A stretch of DNA of 64,000 bases. Origin: an uncultured Bacilli bacterium (lineage in GTDB: Bacteria > Bacillota_I > Bacilli_A > RF39 > UBA660). This document shows, one piece after another, positions 25,836 through 34,130 of this stretch. The stretch is taken from the NCBI GenBank assembly GCA_934096275.1, contig CAKOLK010000002.1, positions 62,001 through 126,000 of the forward strand. The letters are read 5' to 3'. Positions within the stretch are counted from its first letter, which is position 1. Each line of letters begins with the position of its first letter. A program made the translations under genes and the position numbers. The notes below the pieces were generated by a model, which was given only the letters and a program-made list of their open reading frames with translations, was not told where the DNA came from and ran no database searches.

Positions 25836-26273
25836 ATGAAAGTGAATAAACTAAGTAAAGAAGAATTAGAGGTTATGTCTTATAATGATATTGCTGATTT
25901 GTTACTTAATGAAGAGAGTAATTTAAATACTGCGGTTTTATTTAAGAAAATAGTTGATTTATTAGAGTTGTCTTCTTCGACTTATGAAAGTAAAATTGGA
26001 GATTTTTATACTTCAATGTCTAATGATAAAAGGTTTATTTTATTAGAGGATGGTACTTGGGATCTTAGAAAGAATCATAAGTCTAATGTTGTTTTGGATG
26101 ATGATTTAGATGATTATGATGATGAAGAATCTGATGATTTATATGATGATTATGAGTCTTATGAAGAAGATGATGTATTTGATGAGGAACCAGATGATGA
26201 TATATCTGATATTACTGAAGATTATAAGAATCTTGTAATTGTTGATGAAGAAGATTTGGATAATGAACAATAA
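25836..26273 (+). CDS. rpoE: RNA polymerase delta subunit RpoE
   Basis: Firmicutes-specific RNA polymerase subunit that speeds enzyme recycling. The 145-aa protein has the N-terminal HARE-HTH winged domain (LSKEELEVMSYNDIADLLL through DKRFILLEDGTWDLR) and a disordered C-terminal half rich in Asp and Glu, as in the family. The frame is open from 25785, but AAAGGATG at 25822-25829 sets the ATG at 25836. Followed by prfA. Confidence 0.92.
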   Translation: MKVNKLSKEELEVMSYNDIADLLLNEESNLNTAVLFKKIVDLLELSSSTYESKIGDFYTSMSNDKRFILLEDGTWDLRKNHKSNVVLDDDLDDYDDEESDDLYDDYESYEEDDVFDEEPDDDISDITEDYKNLVIVDEEDLDNEQ

Positions 26274-26287
26274 TTAGTGGTGATATA

Positions 26288-27349
26288 ATGATAGATAGAT
26301 TGGAAAATATATTAAAAAAGTATGAGGAACTTGATTTAGAGCTTGTTAAGCCTGAGGTTATATCTGATATTAATATGCTTACTAAGTTATCTAAGGAACA
26401 TAGTTCTTTAGAGGAAGTTGTTACTGTATATCGTAGATATAAGGATGTTCTTACTGGTATTAGTGATGATGAAGAATTGCTTAAAGATAGTGAGCTTAAA
26501 GAAATGGCAAAAGAAGAACTTGAAGGTTTATATAAAGAAAAGGAAGAACTTGAAGGTAAGCTTGAGATACTTCTTTTACCAAAGGATGAAAATGATAGTA
26601 AGAATGTTATAATGGAAATACGTGGTGCTGCTGGTGGAGATGAAGCAAATATTTTTGCAGGTGATCTTTTCCGTATGTATCAAAAGTATGCTGATTCACT
26701 TGGTTATAAAATAGAAGTTTTAAATGCTGAAGATGGTACGAATGGGGGATTTTCTCAAATTGAATTTATGATTAAGGGTGAAGGTGCTTATTCAAAGCTT
26801 AAGTATGAAAGTGGCGCTCATAGAGTGCAAAGAATTCCTGTTACTGAGTCTCAAGGAAGGGTTCATACTAGTATTGCTACTGTGGTGGTTATGCCTGAGC
26901 AAGAAGATTTAGAAATAGAGGTTAAAGAGTCTGATATAAAGGTTGATGTATATCGAAGTGGTGGTGCTGGAGGACAAAGTGTTAATACTACTGATAGTGC
27001 TGTTAGAATGACTCATTTGCCTACTGGTATTGTTGTTACTTGTCAAAATGAAAGAAGTCAATTACAAAATAAAGAGAAAGCTTTACAAATATTAAAAGCT
27101 AAGATTTATGAAGAAACAATTAGGAAACAAGAAGAAGAACAAGGTAATGCTAGAAGAAGTAAAATAGGAACTGGTGACAGGTCCGAGAAAATTAGGACTT
27201 ATAATTATCCTCAAAATAGGGTTACTGATCATAGAATAGGACTTACTCTTAATAAGCTTGATAGGATTATGGAAGGGGACCTTGGTGATGTTGTTGAGGC
27301 TTTAATAAATGAGGATCAAAAGAGGAAGTTGGCTCAAAATGAAGATTAA
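26288..27349 (+). CDS. prfA: Peptide chain release factor 1
   Basis: RF1 (353 aa) releases the polypeptide at UAA and UAG. It carries the PxT-type recognition tripeptide (PVT, 184-186) and the catalytic GGQ (228-230) in SGGAGGQSVNTTDSAVR. These features separate it from RF2 at 34.1 kb. GGTGATATA before the start; its 3' end overlaps prmC, which methylates the GGQ glutamine. Confidence 0.96.
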   Translation: MIDRLENILKKYEELDLELVKPEVISDINMLTKLSKEHSSLEEVVTVYRRYKDVLTGISDDEELLKDSELKEMAKEELEGLYKEKEELEGKLEILLLPKDENDSKNVIMEIRGAAGGDEANIFAGDLFRMYQKYADSLGYKIEVLNAEDGTNGGFSQIEFMIKGEGAYSKLKYESGAHRVQRIPVTESQGRVHTSIATVVVMPEQEDLEIEVKESDIKVDVYRSGGAGGQSVNTTDSAVRMTHLPTGIVVTCQNERSQLQNKEKALQILKAKIYEETIRKQEEEQGNARRSKIGTGDRSEKIRTYNYPQNRVTDHRIGLTLNKLDRIMEGDLGDVVEALINEDQKRKLAQNED

Positions 27350-28151
27350 TGATGTTTTAAGAAGACATGATGGAATTGATATAGAAAAGAAGAAACTTGC
27401 TTTAGGGCAAGTTTTGTCTTTATCTTTGATTGATGTTTCTTTGTCTTTAGATAAGGAGTTATCTTTTTATGATTATGTTAAATATTTATATGTTGTAAAA
27501 AGATTAGTTCGTGGTGTTCCTATTCAATATATCTCAGGTAAAGCTTATTTTTATAATAGGTGGTTTAATGTCAATAAGAATACTTTGATTCCTAGGGTTG
27601 AGACTGAGTATTTAGTTAGTGATGTTAAAAATCTTATTGATGAGTATTTTTCATCGGATGTTAAAATACTTGATATTGGTACTGGTAGTGGTGTTATTGC
27701 AATTACTTTGTCTGAGTTTAGTGATAAGTATACAGTTTTTGCTACTGATATATCTCGTAAGGCTCTTAGGGTTGCTAAAAGTAATGATAAGAAGTCTTTG
27801 GTTAGGTTTGTTCATACTGATTTATATTCTTCGATTGATGATAAGTTTGATGTTATTATAAGTAATCCTCCATATATTAGGAATGATTCTTTATGTGTTT
27901 CAAAGAATGTTTTAAAATATGAGCCTCATCTTGCTTTGTTTGGTGGAGAAGATGGACTTTTGTTTTATCGTAGGATTTTTAGTGATATAAAAAGGATTGT
28001 TAATGATAAAAATATTATTTGTTTTGAGACTGGTGAAGATCAGAATGATTTAATTGAAGAGATGGCTCTTAGTTATTTTCCTAATGCTAAAGTTATTAAA
28101 AAGAATGATTTAAATGGATTTAATAGGTATATTTTTATAATAAATGAATAA
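27339..28151 (+). CDS. prmC: Release factor glutamine methyltransferase PrmC
   Basis: SAM-dependent enzyme (270 aa) that methylates the GGQ glutamine of RF1 and RF2. Conserved LIPRVETEYLV, SAM-binding ILDIGTGSGVIAITLS and catalytic IISNPPYI. The frame is open from 27309 but AGAGGAAG and the start MKINDVLRRHDG fix 27339. Overlap of 11 bases with prfA shows translational coupling. Confidence 0.93.
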   Translation: MKINDVLRRHDGIDIEKKKLALGQVLSLSLIDVSLSLDKELSFYDYVKYLYVVKRLVRGVPIQYISGKAYFYNRWFNVNKNTLIPRVETEYLVSDVKNLIDEYFSSDVKILDIGTGSGVIAITLSEFSDKYTVFATDISRKALRVAKSNDKKSLVRFVHTDLYSSIDDKFDVIISNPPYIRNDSLCVSKNVLKYEPHLALFGGEDGLLFYRRIFSDIKRIVNDKNIICFETGEDQNDLIEEMALSYFPNAKVIKKNDLNGFNRYIFIINE

Positions 28152-28191
28152 ATCTTTTTAGTTTGTATCATTATGTTTATAGGTGATATGA

Positions 28192-28716
28192 ATGAAAAGG
28201 TTTTTTATTATATTTATTTTGTTTTTAATTCTTGTTATTTATATTGATAAATATGATTCTAATTATTATGTTATACCAGATGATTCGATTAGAATTAGAA
28301 TTATTGCAAATAGTGATAGTTTTGATGATCAATATATTAAGATTAAAGTGAAACAACTTATTGAACCTGTTATTGAGGAGGACCTTAGAGATAGTTCTTC
28401 TTTAAAGGAGTCTCGTTTTATAATTAAAAATAATTTGGATAAGTATGATTCTATGATTTATTCTTATTTGGTTGATAATTCATATAACGATAAGTTTTCA
28501 ATTAATTATGGTAGTAATTATTTTCCTGAAAAAGAATATAAGGGTGTAAAGTATGAAAGTGGAAATTATGAATCTCTTGTTATAAAACTTGGAAGTGGAA
28601 TGGGTGATAATTGGTGGTGTGTGATGTTTCCTCCGATTTGTTCGCTTGAGGTTGAAGAGAATTCTGATATAGAGTATAAGGTTTTTGTGAAAGAATTGTT
28701 TGATAAATATTTTTAA
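28192..28716 (+). CDS. spoIIR: Stage II sporulation protein R (SpoIIR)
   Basis: Forespore-made signalling protein that triggers processing of pro-sigma-E in the mother cell. The 174-aa protein has an N-terminal signal/anchor segment (3-18), then the family blocks RIRIIANSDSFDDQYIKIKV and GSGMGDNWWCVMFPPIC. Place after prmC is that of Bacillus. In known genomes the gene is restricted to endospore formers. Confidence 0.9.
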   Translation: MKRFFIIFILFLILVIYIDKYDSNYYVIPDDSIRIRIIANSDSFDDQYIKIKVKQLIEPVIEEDLRDSSSLKESRFIIKNNLDKYDSMIYSYLVDNSYNDKFSINYGSNYFPEKEYKGVKYESGNYESLVIKLGSGMGDNWWCVMFPPICSLEVEENSDIEYKVFVKELFDKYF

Positions 28717-28740
28717 TATTTAAGAAAAATTGCTTAAATA
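28717..28740. repeat. Inverted repeat behind spoIIR
   Basis: TATTTAAG (28717-28724) and CTTAAATA (28733-28740), no T tract. Either a weak terminator or a regulatory site before secA. Confidence 0.35.
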
Positions 28741-28809
28741 TACGAAAAATAGGGCAAATGCTTTCTTTTTTTTTTTATTTGTTGTAAAATATTTGTTGGA
28801 GGGATTAAC

Positions 28810-31305
28810 ATGGCGATTTTAAAAAAGATGATAGATCATGAATACAAAGAACTAAGAAGATTTGAGAAAATTGCAAATCAAATCGAAGCACTTGATGAAG
28901 AGTATCAAAAATTAAGTGATGAAGAATTAAAAAATAAAACTTTAGAGTTTAAGAAAAGACTTAGTGAAGGGGAAACTTTAGAGGATATTAAGGTTGAAGC
29001 TTTTGCTACTGCTAGAGAAGCATGTTTTAGAGTAATTGGTGAAAAACCTTATCATGTTCAATTGATTGGTGGGCTTGCACTTCATTATGGTAATATTGCT
29101 GAGATGAAAACTGGGGAAGGAAAAACTCTTACTTCAGTACTTCCTGCTTATCTTAATGCTTTAGGTGGAGAAGGTGTTCATATTATTACTGTTAATGAGT
29201 ATCTTGCTACTCGTGATGCAGAATGGATGGGACAAATTCATAATTTTTTAGGTATTACAGTGGGTCTTAATTTAAGGGATTTAAATCCTGCGGAAAAAAG
29301 AGCTCAATATGATTGTGATATTTTATATTCTACTAATAATGAGATTGGTTTTGATTATTTAAGAGATAATATGGCTATTAGAAAGGAAGATAGAGTACTT
29401 CAAAGAGGGTTGAATTATGCAATAATCGATGAAGTGGATTCTGTTTTAATTGATGAGGCTAGGACTCCTCTTATTATATCTGGGGGATTTCTTGAAAGTA
29501 AGAATCTTTACTTGGAAGCTGATAAGTTTGTTAAGCGTTTAAAGAAGGATAAATCATATACTTATGATGCTAAATTAAAAAGAGTTAGTCTTACTGATGA
29601 TGGCGTAAAGGAAGCTGAAGAGTATTTTAAACTTAATAATTTATATGATTTGGATAATGCTACTTTAGTACATTTTATTAATCAAGCACTTCATGCTAAT
29701 TATTCAATGAAGAAAGATTTTGATTATGTTGTGCAAGATGGTAAGATTGTAATTGTTGATCAATTTACTGGTCGTTTAATGCCTGGTAGAGCATTTAGTG
29801 ATGGACTTCATCAAGCTATTGAAGCCAAGGAAGGTGTTGAAATAGAACAAGAAACTAAGACTCTTGCTACTATTACTTTCCAAAATTTATTTAGAATGTA
29901 TAAGAAGCTTTCTGGGATGACTGGTACTGCTAAAACTGAGGAAGAAGAGTTTAGAAATATTTATAATATGTATGTTATAAGTGTTCCTACTAATAAGAAA
30001 GTTATTAGAGATGATATGGCTGATTTAATTTTTGCTAGTAAAAAGTCTAAGCTTAAGGCAATAGTTGATGAAATTGAAAAAAGACATAAGACTGGACAAC
30101 CTGTGTTAGTTGGTACTATTGCTATTGAAGTTAGTGAGGAAATTAGTGATTTGTTAAAGAAGAGAAATATTCCTCATGAAGTTTTGAATGCTAAGAATCA
30201 TGCTCGCGAAGCTGAAATTATTGCTAAGGCTGGTGAAAAGGGTTCTGTTACTATTGCTACTAATATGGCTGGACGTGGTACGGATATTAAACTTGGTGAA
30301 GGTGTAAAGGAACTTGGTGGTCTTTGTGTAATTGGTACTGAAAGACATGAGTCTCGTCGTATTGATAACCAATTACGTGGACGTTCTGGTAGACAAGGTG
30401 ATCCTGGTTATTCACAATTTTATATAGCTATGGATGATGATTTAATGACTAGATTTGGTTCTGAAAAGATTAAAAATATATTGGAAAGTATGGGCGTAGA
30501 TGATGGTCTTGCTATAAGAAGTAAGGTTTTCTCTAATTCGGTTAAGTCTGCTCAAAAAAGAGTTGAAGGTAATAACTTTGATATGAGAAAGAGTGTTCTT
30601 CAATATGATGATGTTATGAATAAGCAAAGGGAAATGATTTATAATAAGAGAAATGATATTTTGGATAAGGATAGTATTCATGATGAGGTTCTTAAGTCTA
30701 TGTATAATCATATTGCTGATGTTGTTGAGGCACATTTGGATCAAAATGATAAGTTAAGTGATAGTGATTTGGATGAAGTATTGGAATATGTTAATTCTAA
30801 TTTACTTAGAACTGGTATTAATAAACAATCTCTTGATTTGAATGATGTTGATAGTGTTATTAAGACTATTTATGATGTTGTTGTTAAGGAATATGAAGAT
30901 AAGATTAAGGATATTCCATCTGAAATTGCTAATGAGTTTGAAAAGGTTATTAGTTTAAATGTTATTGATAAGTATTGGATGGAACAAATTAATACTATGT
31001 CTCATTTAAAAGAAGGTATATTCTTAAGACAATATGCTCAAGATAATCCACTTAGGGCTTATACTGAAGAAGGATTTGAGTTGTTTGATGAAATGCTTTC
31101 TAATATTGATAAGTTTATTACTTTGTATCTTTTAAGAGCAGAAATTAGACAAAATATTGAAAGAAAAGAAACAATAAAGAATAAGACTACTAATATTACT
31201 GATGATACTCAAAAGGGTCATACTAAGAGAGTTAATAAAGTTGGTAGGAATCAATTGTGTCCTTGTGGCTCAGGACGTAAATATAAACAATGTTGTGGTA
31301 AATAA
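28810..31305 (+). CDS. secA: Protein translocase ATPase SecA
   Basis: Motor of the general secretion system that pushes proteins through SecYEG. The 831-aa protein has the NBD1 Walker A MKTGEGKT (99-106), the DEVDSVLIDEARTPL region, the preprotein cross-linking domain, NBD2 with TNMAGRGTDIKL and GTERHESRRIDNQLRGRSGR, and a C-terminal zinc motif CPCGSGRKYKQCCGK (817-831). The last 45 bases are almost repeated 1,074 bases downstream; see findings. TTGGAGGG ribosome binding site. Near prfB as in Bacillus, but an island separates the two. Confidence 0.97.
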   Translation: MAILKKMIDHEYKELRRFEKIANQIEALDEEYQKLSDEELKNKTLEFKKRLSEGETLEDIKVEAFATAREACFRVIGEKPYHVQLIGGLALHYGNIAEMKTGEGKTLTSVLPAYLNALGGEGVHIITVNEYLATRDAEWMGQIHNFLGITVGLNLRDLNPAEKRAQYDCDILYSTNNEIGFDYLRDNMAIRKEDRVLQRGLNYAIIDEVDSVLIDEARTPLIISGGFLESKNLYLEADKFVKRLKKDKSYTYDAKLKRVSLTDDGVKEAEEYFKLNNLYDLDNATLVHFINQALHANYSMKKDFDYVVQDGKIVIVDQFTGRLMPGRAFSDGLHQAIEAKEGVEIEQETKTLATITFQNLFRMYKKLSGMTGTAKTEEEEFRNIYNMYVISVPTNKKVIRDDMADLIFASKKSKLKAIVDEIEKRHKTGQPVLVGTIAIEVSEEISDLLKKRNIPHEVLNAKNHAREAEIIAKAGEKGSVTIATNMAGRGTDIKLGEGVKELGGLCVIGTERHESRRIDNQLRGRSGRQGDPGYSQFYIAMDDDLMTRFGSEKIKNILESMGVDDGLAIRSKVFSNSVKSAQKRVEGNNFDMRKSVLQYDDVMNKQREMIYNKRNDILDKDSIHDEVLKSMYNHIADVVEAHLDQNDKLSDSDLDEVLEYVNSNLLRTGINKQSLDLNDVDSVIKTIYDVVVKEYEDKIKDIPSEIANEFEKVISLNVIDKYWMEQINTMSHLKEGIFLRQYAQDNPLRAYTEEGFELFDEMLSNIDKFITLYLLRAEIRQNIERKETIKNKTTNITDDTQKGHTKRVNKVGRNQLCPCGSGRKYKQCCGK
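31261..31305. repeat. Left copy of 45-bp direct repeat (secA 3' end)
   Basis: Codes for the last 14 residues and the stop of secA. Matches 32335-32379 at 42 of 45 positions (differences at the 3rd, 8th and 27th bases). Confidence 0.9.
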
Positions 31306-31345
31306 GCTTACAAATCCTTATAAATAAAGGGCTTGCGAGCTTTTT
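31304..31345 (+). terminator. Terminator behind secA
   Basis: AAGCTTACAAATCC (31304-31317) pairs with GGGCTTGCGAGCTT (31329-31342), allowing two mismatches and two G:T pairs, loop about 11 bases, then Ts. In the insertion model this belongs to the inserted element. Confidence 0.65.
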
Positions 31346-31386
31346 GCTACTTACAATATTTAGGTAATTTTGCATTGAAAAAGTCG

Positions 31387-31407
31387 TTTAGATAAGTTTT
31401 AGATAAG
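31387..31407. repeat. Paired TTTAGATAAG repeats, left side
   Basis: TTTAGATAAG at 31387-31396 and again at 31398-31407, unit spacing 11 bases. The same pair recurs at 32212-32233 on the other side of the unknown gene. Confidence 0.8.
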
Positions 31408-31442
31408 TTTTTTGGTAAATTCAACGATATATTAATTATTTA

Positions 31443-31451
31443 TGTTATAAT
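31443..31451 (+). promoter_or_regulatory. Extended -10 promoter of the island gene
   Basis: TGTTATAAT (TGn plus TATAAT); no good -35. It lies about 19 bases before the start codon, so the leader is very short. Confidence 0.4.
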
Positions 31452-31469
31452 ATAAATGGAGGGTAAAAT

Positions 31470-32195
31470 ATGAATAATAATGAGAATAATAGGACAGTGC
31501 AATTGGGAACTCAATTAGCATTTTCATATACTCAAATGGCGAGTGACTATACAAAAAAATTAGTTGATGCTTATAATGCTGCATTGATGTTAGAAAGGGA
31601 TTGGCAAAAACTATCACATTCAAGTGATGCCTTTAGTGAAGTTAGGCCTGATTATTTTCAAACAAGCTTAAAACTGTTCATAATTAAATCTTCAGTTTTA
31701 GAACAAACAAGATCTACTTACTTAGAACAAATTAGAGGATTAGATGAAAAAAACTTAGGAGAATTAGTTGGTCAAGTCAAGAGAGTAGTACAGGCTAGAG
31801 CACAAGCTTTTAATAATCCTATCCCAGAAACTCAAAGTATCAATGTAAAACAAGAAATTCTTAATATATTTGGTAAACCAGTTTTAGGGTCAGCTTATTC
31901 AGAATTATTTGAATTGTATGTTCAGTCATTATCAGATGAAGAAAAACAAACATTAGCAGCATGTAATACTGAAAAAGCACTATTGGATAGTGTTAGAAGT
32001 ACAAGAAGAACAGGAGAAGATAGGTTTGAGCAAATACATGAACTAAAAATTGAATCAGTTAAAAGAGAGGGATTTGCTTCTATTGAAATTCCATCTATTA
32101 CTTCTACTATAGAAAAGTCTTTAGTTATCGCAACTAATGAATTAAAAAAATTAGATATTGTAAGTCAGCTGGATTCACATCATAGATTAGTTTAG
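31470..32195 (+). CDS. Unknown island gene between the secA-end repeats
   Basis: Protein of 241 aa; I do not recognise it. Soluble, no signal or membrane segment, probably mostly helical, with an Asn-rich N-terminus. No helix-turn-helix, nuclease, recombinase or transposase signature is visible. It has a good GGAGGG ribosome binding site. Its codon choice differs from neighbours: fewer T-ending codons and less of the GTT/TCT/GAT-rich style of nearby housekeeping genes, suggesting foreign origin. It is the only gene in the segment bounded by the 45-bp direct repeats. Cargo such as a toxin or phage-defence factor is imaginable, but nothing in the sequence shows it. Confidence 0.7.
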   Translation: MNNNENNRTVQLGTQLAFSYTQMASDYTKKLVDAYNAALMLERDWQKLSHSSDAFSEVRPDYFQTSLKLFIIKSSVLEQTRSTYLEQIRGLDEKNLGELVGQVKRVVQARAQAFNNPIPETQSINVKQEILNIFGKPVLGSAYSELFELYVQSLSDEEKQTLAACNTEKALLDSVRSTRRTGEDRFEQIHELKIESVKREGFASIEIPSITSTIEKSLVIATNELKKLDIVSQLDSHHRLV

Positions 32196-32211
32196 CATTT
32201 AAATCAAATTC

Positions 32212-32233
32212 TTTAGATAAGTTTTTAGATAAG
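32212..32233. repeat. Paired TTTAGATAAG repeats, right side
   Basis: TTTAGATAAG at 32212-32221 and 32224-32233, unit spacing 12 bases, same orientation as the left pair. Confidence 0.8.
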
Positions 32234-32334
32234 TTGTGCGAAAAAACTTGCAATTTATCAACAAAAAATTATAAGTTTTAAATAAAAAACACCAATTTAA
32301 AAGGAAAAAATTACTTGGTTGTTTTAATATTTTA

Positions 32335-32379
32335 CCATGTGACTCAGGACGTAAATATAAGCAATGTTGTGGTAAATAA
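32335..32379. repeat. Right copy of 45-bp direct repeat (orphan secA 3' end)
   Basis: Reads as PCDSGRKYKQCCGK and a stop, a near-copy of the SecA zinc tail without the rest of the gene. Two of the three differences are silent and one changes Gly to Asp. Followed by a strong terminator, as expected if this is the original end of secA. Confidence 0.9.
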
Positions 32380-32388
32380 AAATAAATT

Positions 32389-32421
32389 AAAATGTCGACA
32401 AAAGTTTGTTGACATTTTTTT
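32389..32421 (+). terminator. Strong terminator behind the orphan secA tail
   Basis: AAAATGTCGACAA (32389-32401), loop of 4, TTGTTGACATTTT (32406-32418) with one G:T pair, more Ts. Probably the original secA terminator. Confidence 0.8.
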
Positions 32422-32486
32422 CTTTTATATTTCTTTTAGTTTTTATAATATTAAAAAACGACTATTGTTTTCAGGAGTGAAAATGA

Positions 32487-32515
32487 TTGTTCAATAATTT
32501 TAATAATGGTATAAT
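32487..32515 (+). promoter_or_regulatory. Promoter of the RhuM-family gene
   Basis: TTGTTC (32487-32492), 17-base spacing, TATAAT (32510-32515) with TGG directly before it (extended -10). Confidence 0.7.
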
Positions 32516-32560
32516 AATTATCATAAATCAATTAAATTATTTGGATAAGGAGGGATGAAT

Positions 32561-33586
32561 ATGAAAGATAAATTGATTGGTAATGAAAGAAATGTTTTAT
32601 TTTATAATGATGAAGAAGGTAATACTAAGGTAGAAGTATTATTAGAAAATGAGGATGTATGGTTAAATACAGAAGCATTAGCAGCGCTTTTTAATATTGA
32701 TAGAAGTGGAATTGTAAGACATATCAATAATATTTATAAAGATGATGAATTATCTGAAAAGGCAACTTGTGCAAAAATTACACAAGTTCAAATTGAAGGA
32801 ACTCGTGAAGTTAAAAGGGTTTATTCATATTACAATCTTGATGTGATTATTTCTGTTGGTTTTAGGGTTAATTCTAAAAAAGCAATTAGATTTAGAACAT
32901 GGGCAAATAAAATAATTAAAGATTATATGGTTCAAGGTTTTGCTTTAAATGATGAGAGATTTTTAAAAGCAAAAAGGTCTGATCAAGAATATTTTGAAAG
33001 ATTGCTTGAAAGAATCAAATTGATTCGTACAAGTGAGAGAATGTTTTATCAAAAAATTACCGACATATTTGCTGAATGTTCTATTGATTATGATAAAAAT
33101 AGTGAAATTGCAATTACTTTTTATAAGACTATTCAAAATAAGTTTCATTATGCAATTACGGGGAATACTGCTGCTGAGATAGTTTATAATAGGGTTGATT
33201 CTAATAAAGATAATATGGGACTTACTACTTGGGAAAATTCCCCCGATGGAAAGATTTTAAAATCTGATGTAGTTATTGCCAAGAATTATTTAAATGAGAA
33301 AGAAATTAAGAGTTTAAATAGTTTAGTTAATTTGTTTTTAGATATTGCTGAAAATAATGCGGAAAGAAATATAACAATGTATATGGAGGATTGGAAAAAT
33401 GAAGTAGAAAATGCTTTAAAAGTTTTCCATTATGAAGTTTTAGAAGGAAAAGGTAAGGTATCTCATAAACAGGCAGTTAAAAAGGCAGAAAGTGAATATG
33501 AAAAATATAGGATTATACAGGACAAAAGTTATGTATCAGATTTTGATAGATTGTTAAATGAAACAAAGAGGATAGAGAATAAATGA
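32561..33586 (+). CDS. RhuM-family protein
   Basis: Member of the RhuM (virulence RhuM/DUF) family, 341 aa, common on mobile and accessory islands; molecular role not established. Typical parts: VEVLLENEDVWLNTEALAAL, LFNIDRSGIVRHINNIYKDD (DNA-binding-like, Bro/ANT-type), then FRVNSKKAIRFRTWANKIIK and a helical C-terminal half with AEIVYNRVDSNKDNMGLTTW. Start at 32561 is 6 bases after AAGGAGGG (32547-32554); the ATG at 32555 abuts it. Own promoter and terminator; it forms part of the accessory block between secA and prfB. Confidence 0.88.
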   Translation: MKDKLIGNERNVLFYNDEEGNTKVEVLLENEDVWLNTEALAALFNIDRSGIVRHINNIYKDDELSEKATCAKITQVQIEGTREVKRVYSYYNLDVIISVGFRVNSKKAIRFRTWANKIIKDYMVQGFALNDERFLKAKRSDQEYFERLLERIKLIRTSERMFYQKITDIFAECSIDYDKNSEIAITFYKTIQNKFHYAITGNTAAEIVYNRVDSNKDNMGLTTWENSPDGKILKSDVVIAKNYLNEKEIKSLNSLVNLFLDIAENNAERNITMYMEDWKNEVENALKVFHYEVLEGKGKVSHKQAVKKAESEYEKYRIIQDKSYVSDFDRLLNETKRIENK

Positions 33587-33598
33587 TTTGTTTTAATT

Positions 33599-33627
33599 GT
33601 TATTAACAATGTTGTTAATAACTTTTT
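33599..33627 (+). terminator. Terminator of the RhuM-family gene
   Basis: Perfect 11-bp inverted repeat GTTATTAACAA / TTGTTAATAAC with a 2-base centre, then TTTTT. Confidence 0.8.
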
Positions 33628-33690
33628 CTTATTGCTATGATTGTTTTTTTAGATTATAATAAGTGTGTTATTATTTTTCGGAGGTTTTTT

Positions 33691-34062
33691 ATGTATTGTA
33701 GGTTTTGTGGAAAGAAAATTAATAAAAAAGATATTTTTTGTCCTTATTGTGGTAAGTCTTTTTCTAATAAATATATTGTTATAAGTGGTATTGTTATGTT
33801 TATAATGGGTATTTCTTTGGTGTATGGTGTTAGTTTTGATGGATATGATGATAAGATTTTTATGTTTTTAGTACCTGGTATTTTGTCTATTTTGTCTAGT
33901 GTTTGTAAGTTGTTTTGTTTTAAAAGTAATAAGTTTTTCTTGATATCTGGTTGTTTGCTTTTTATTGGAGCTTTATCTAATTTTATATCGATTATGGATT
34001 TGTCTATTTATGCACTTTTATGTGTTATATTTGGTATATTTGATATTATTCATTATAGATAG
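33691..34062 (+). CDS. Zinc-ribbon membrane protein
   Basis: 123-aa protein with an N-terminal zinc ribbon (YCRFCGKKI and CPYCGKSF, two CxxC pairs) followed by about four membrane helices. Such proteins are widespread in Firmicutes with no assigned role. GGAGG at 33680-33684 sets the ATG at 33691. Its base composition resembles the core genes rather than the preceding island gene. Confidence 0.65.
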   Translation: MYCRFCGKKINKKDIFCPYCGKSFSNKYIVISGIVMFIMGISLVYGVSFDGYDDKIFMFLVPGILSILSSVCKLFCFKSNKFFLISGCLLFIGALSNFISIMDLSIYALLCVIFGIFDIIHYR

Positions 34063-34083
34063 TATCTTTTTTTATGTGTTTTA

Positions 34084-34112
34084 TTGTTCTTTTTTATTTT
34101 TTTTTGTATAAT
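34084..34112 (+). promoter_or_regulatory. Promoter of prfB
   Basis: TTGTTC (34084-34089), 17-base spacing, TATAAT (34107-34112). Confidence 0.65.
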
Positions 34113-34130
34113 GTTTTTAGGTGATATGAT

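Noticed and set aside
26090..26270. GAT/GAA-rich low-complexity stretch as a repeat element
   Set aside because: It codes for the normal acidic disordered tail of the RNA polymerase delta subunit.
31261..32379. Phage or plasmid integration including an integrase
   Set aside because: No integrase or recombinase gene is present between the repeats, so only a non-autonomous element or a duplication can be proposed.
32315..32497. Open frame running through the orphan secA tail and terminator
   Set aside because: It reads the repeat in the wrong frame, crosses the terminator stem and has no ribosome binding site.
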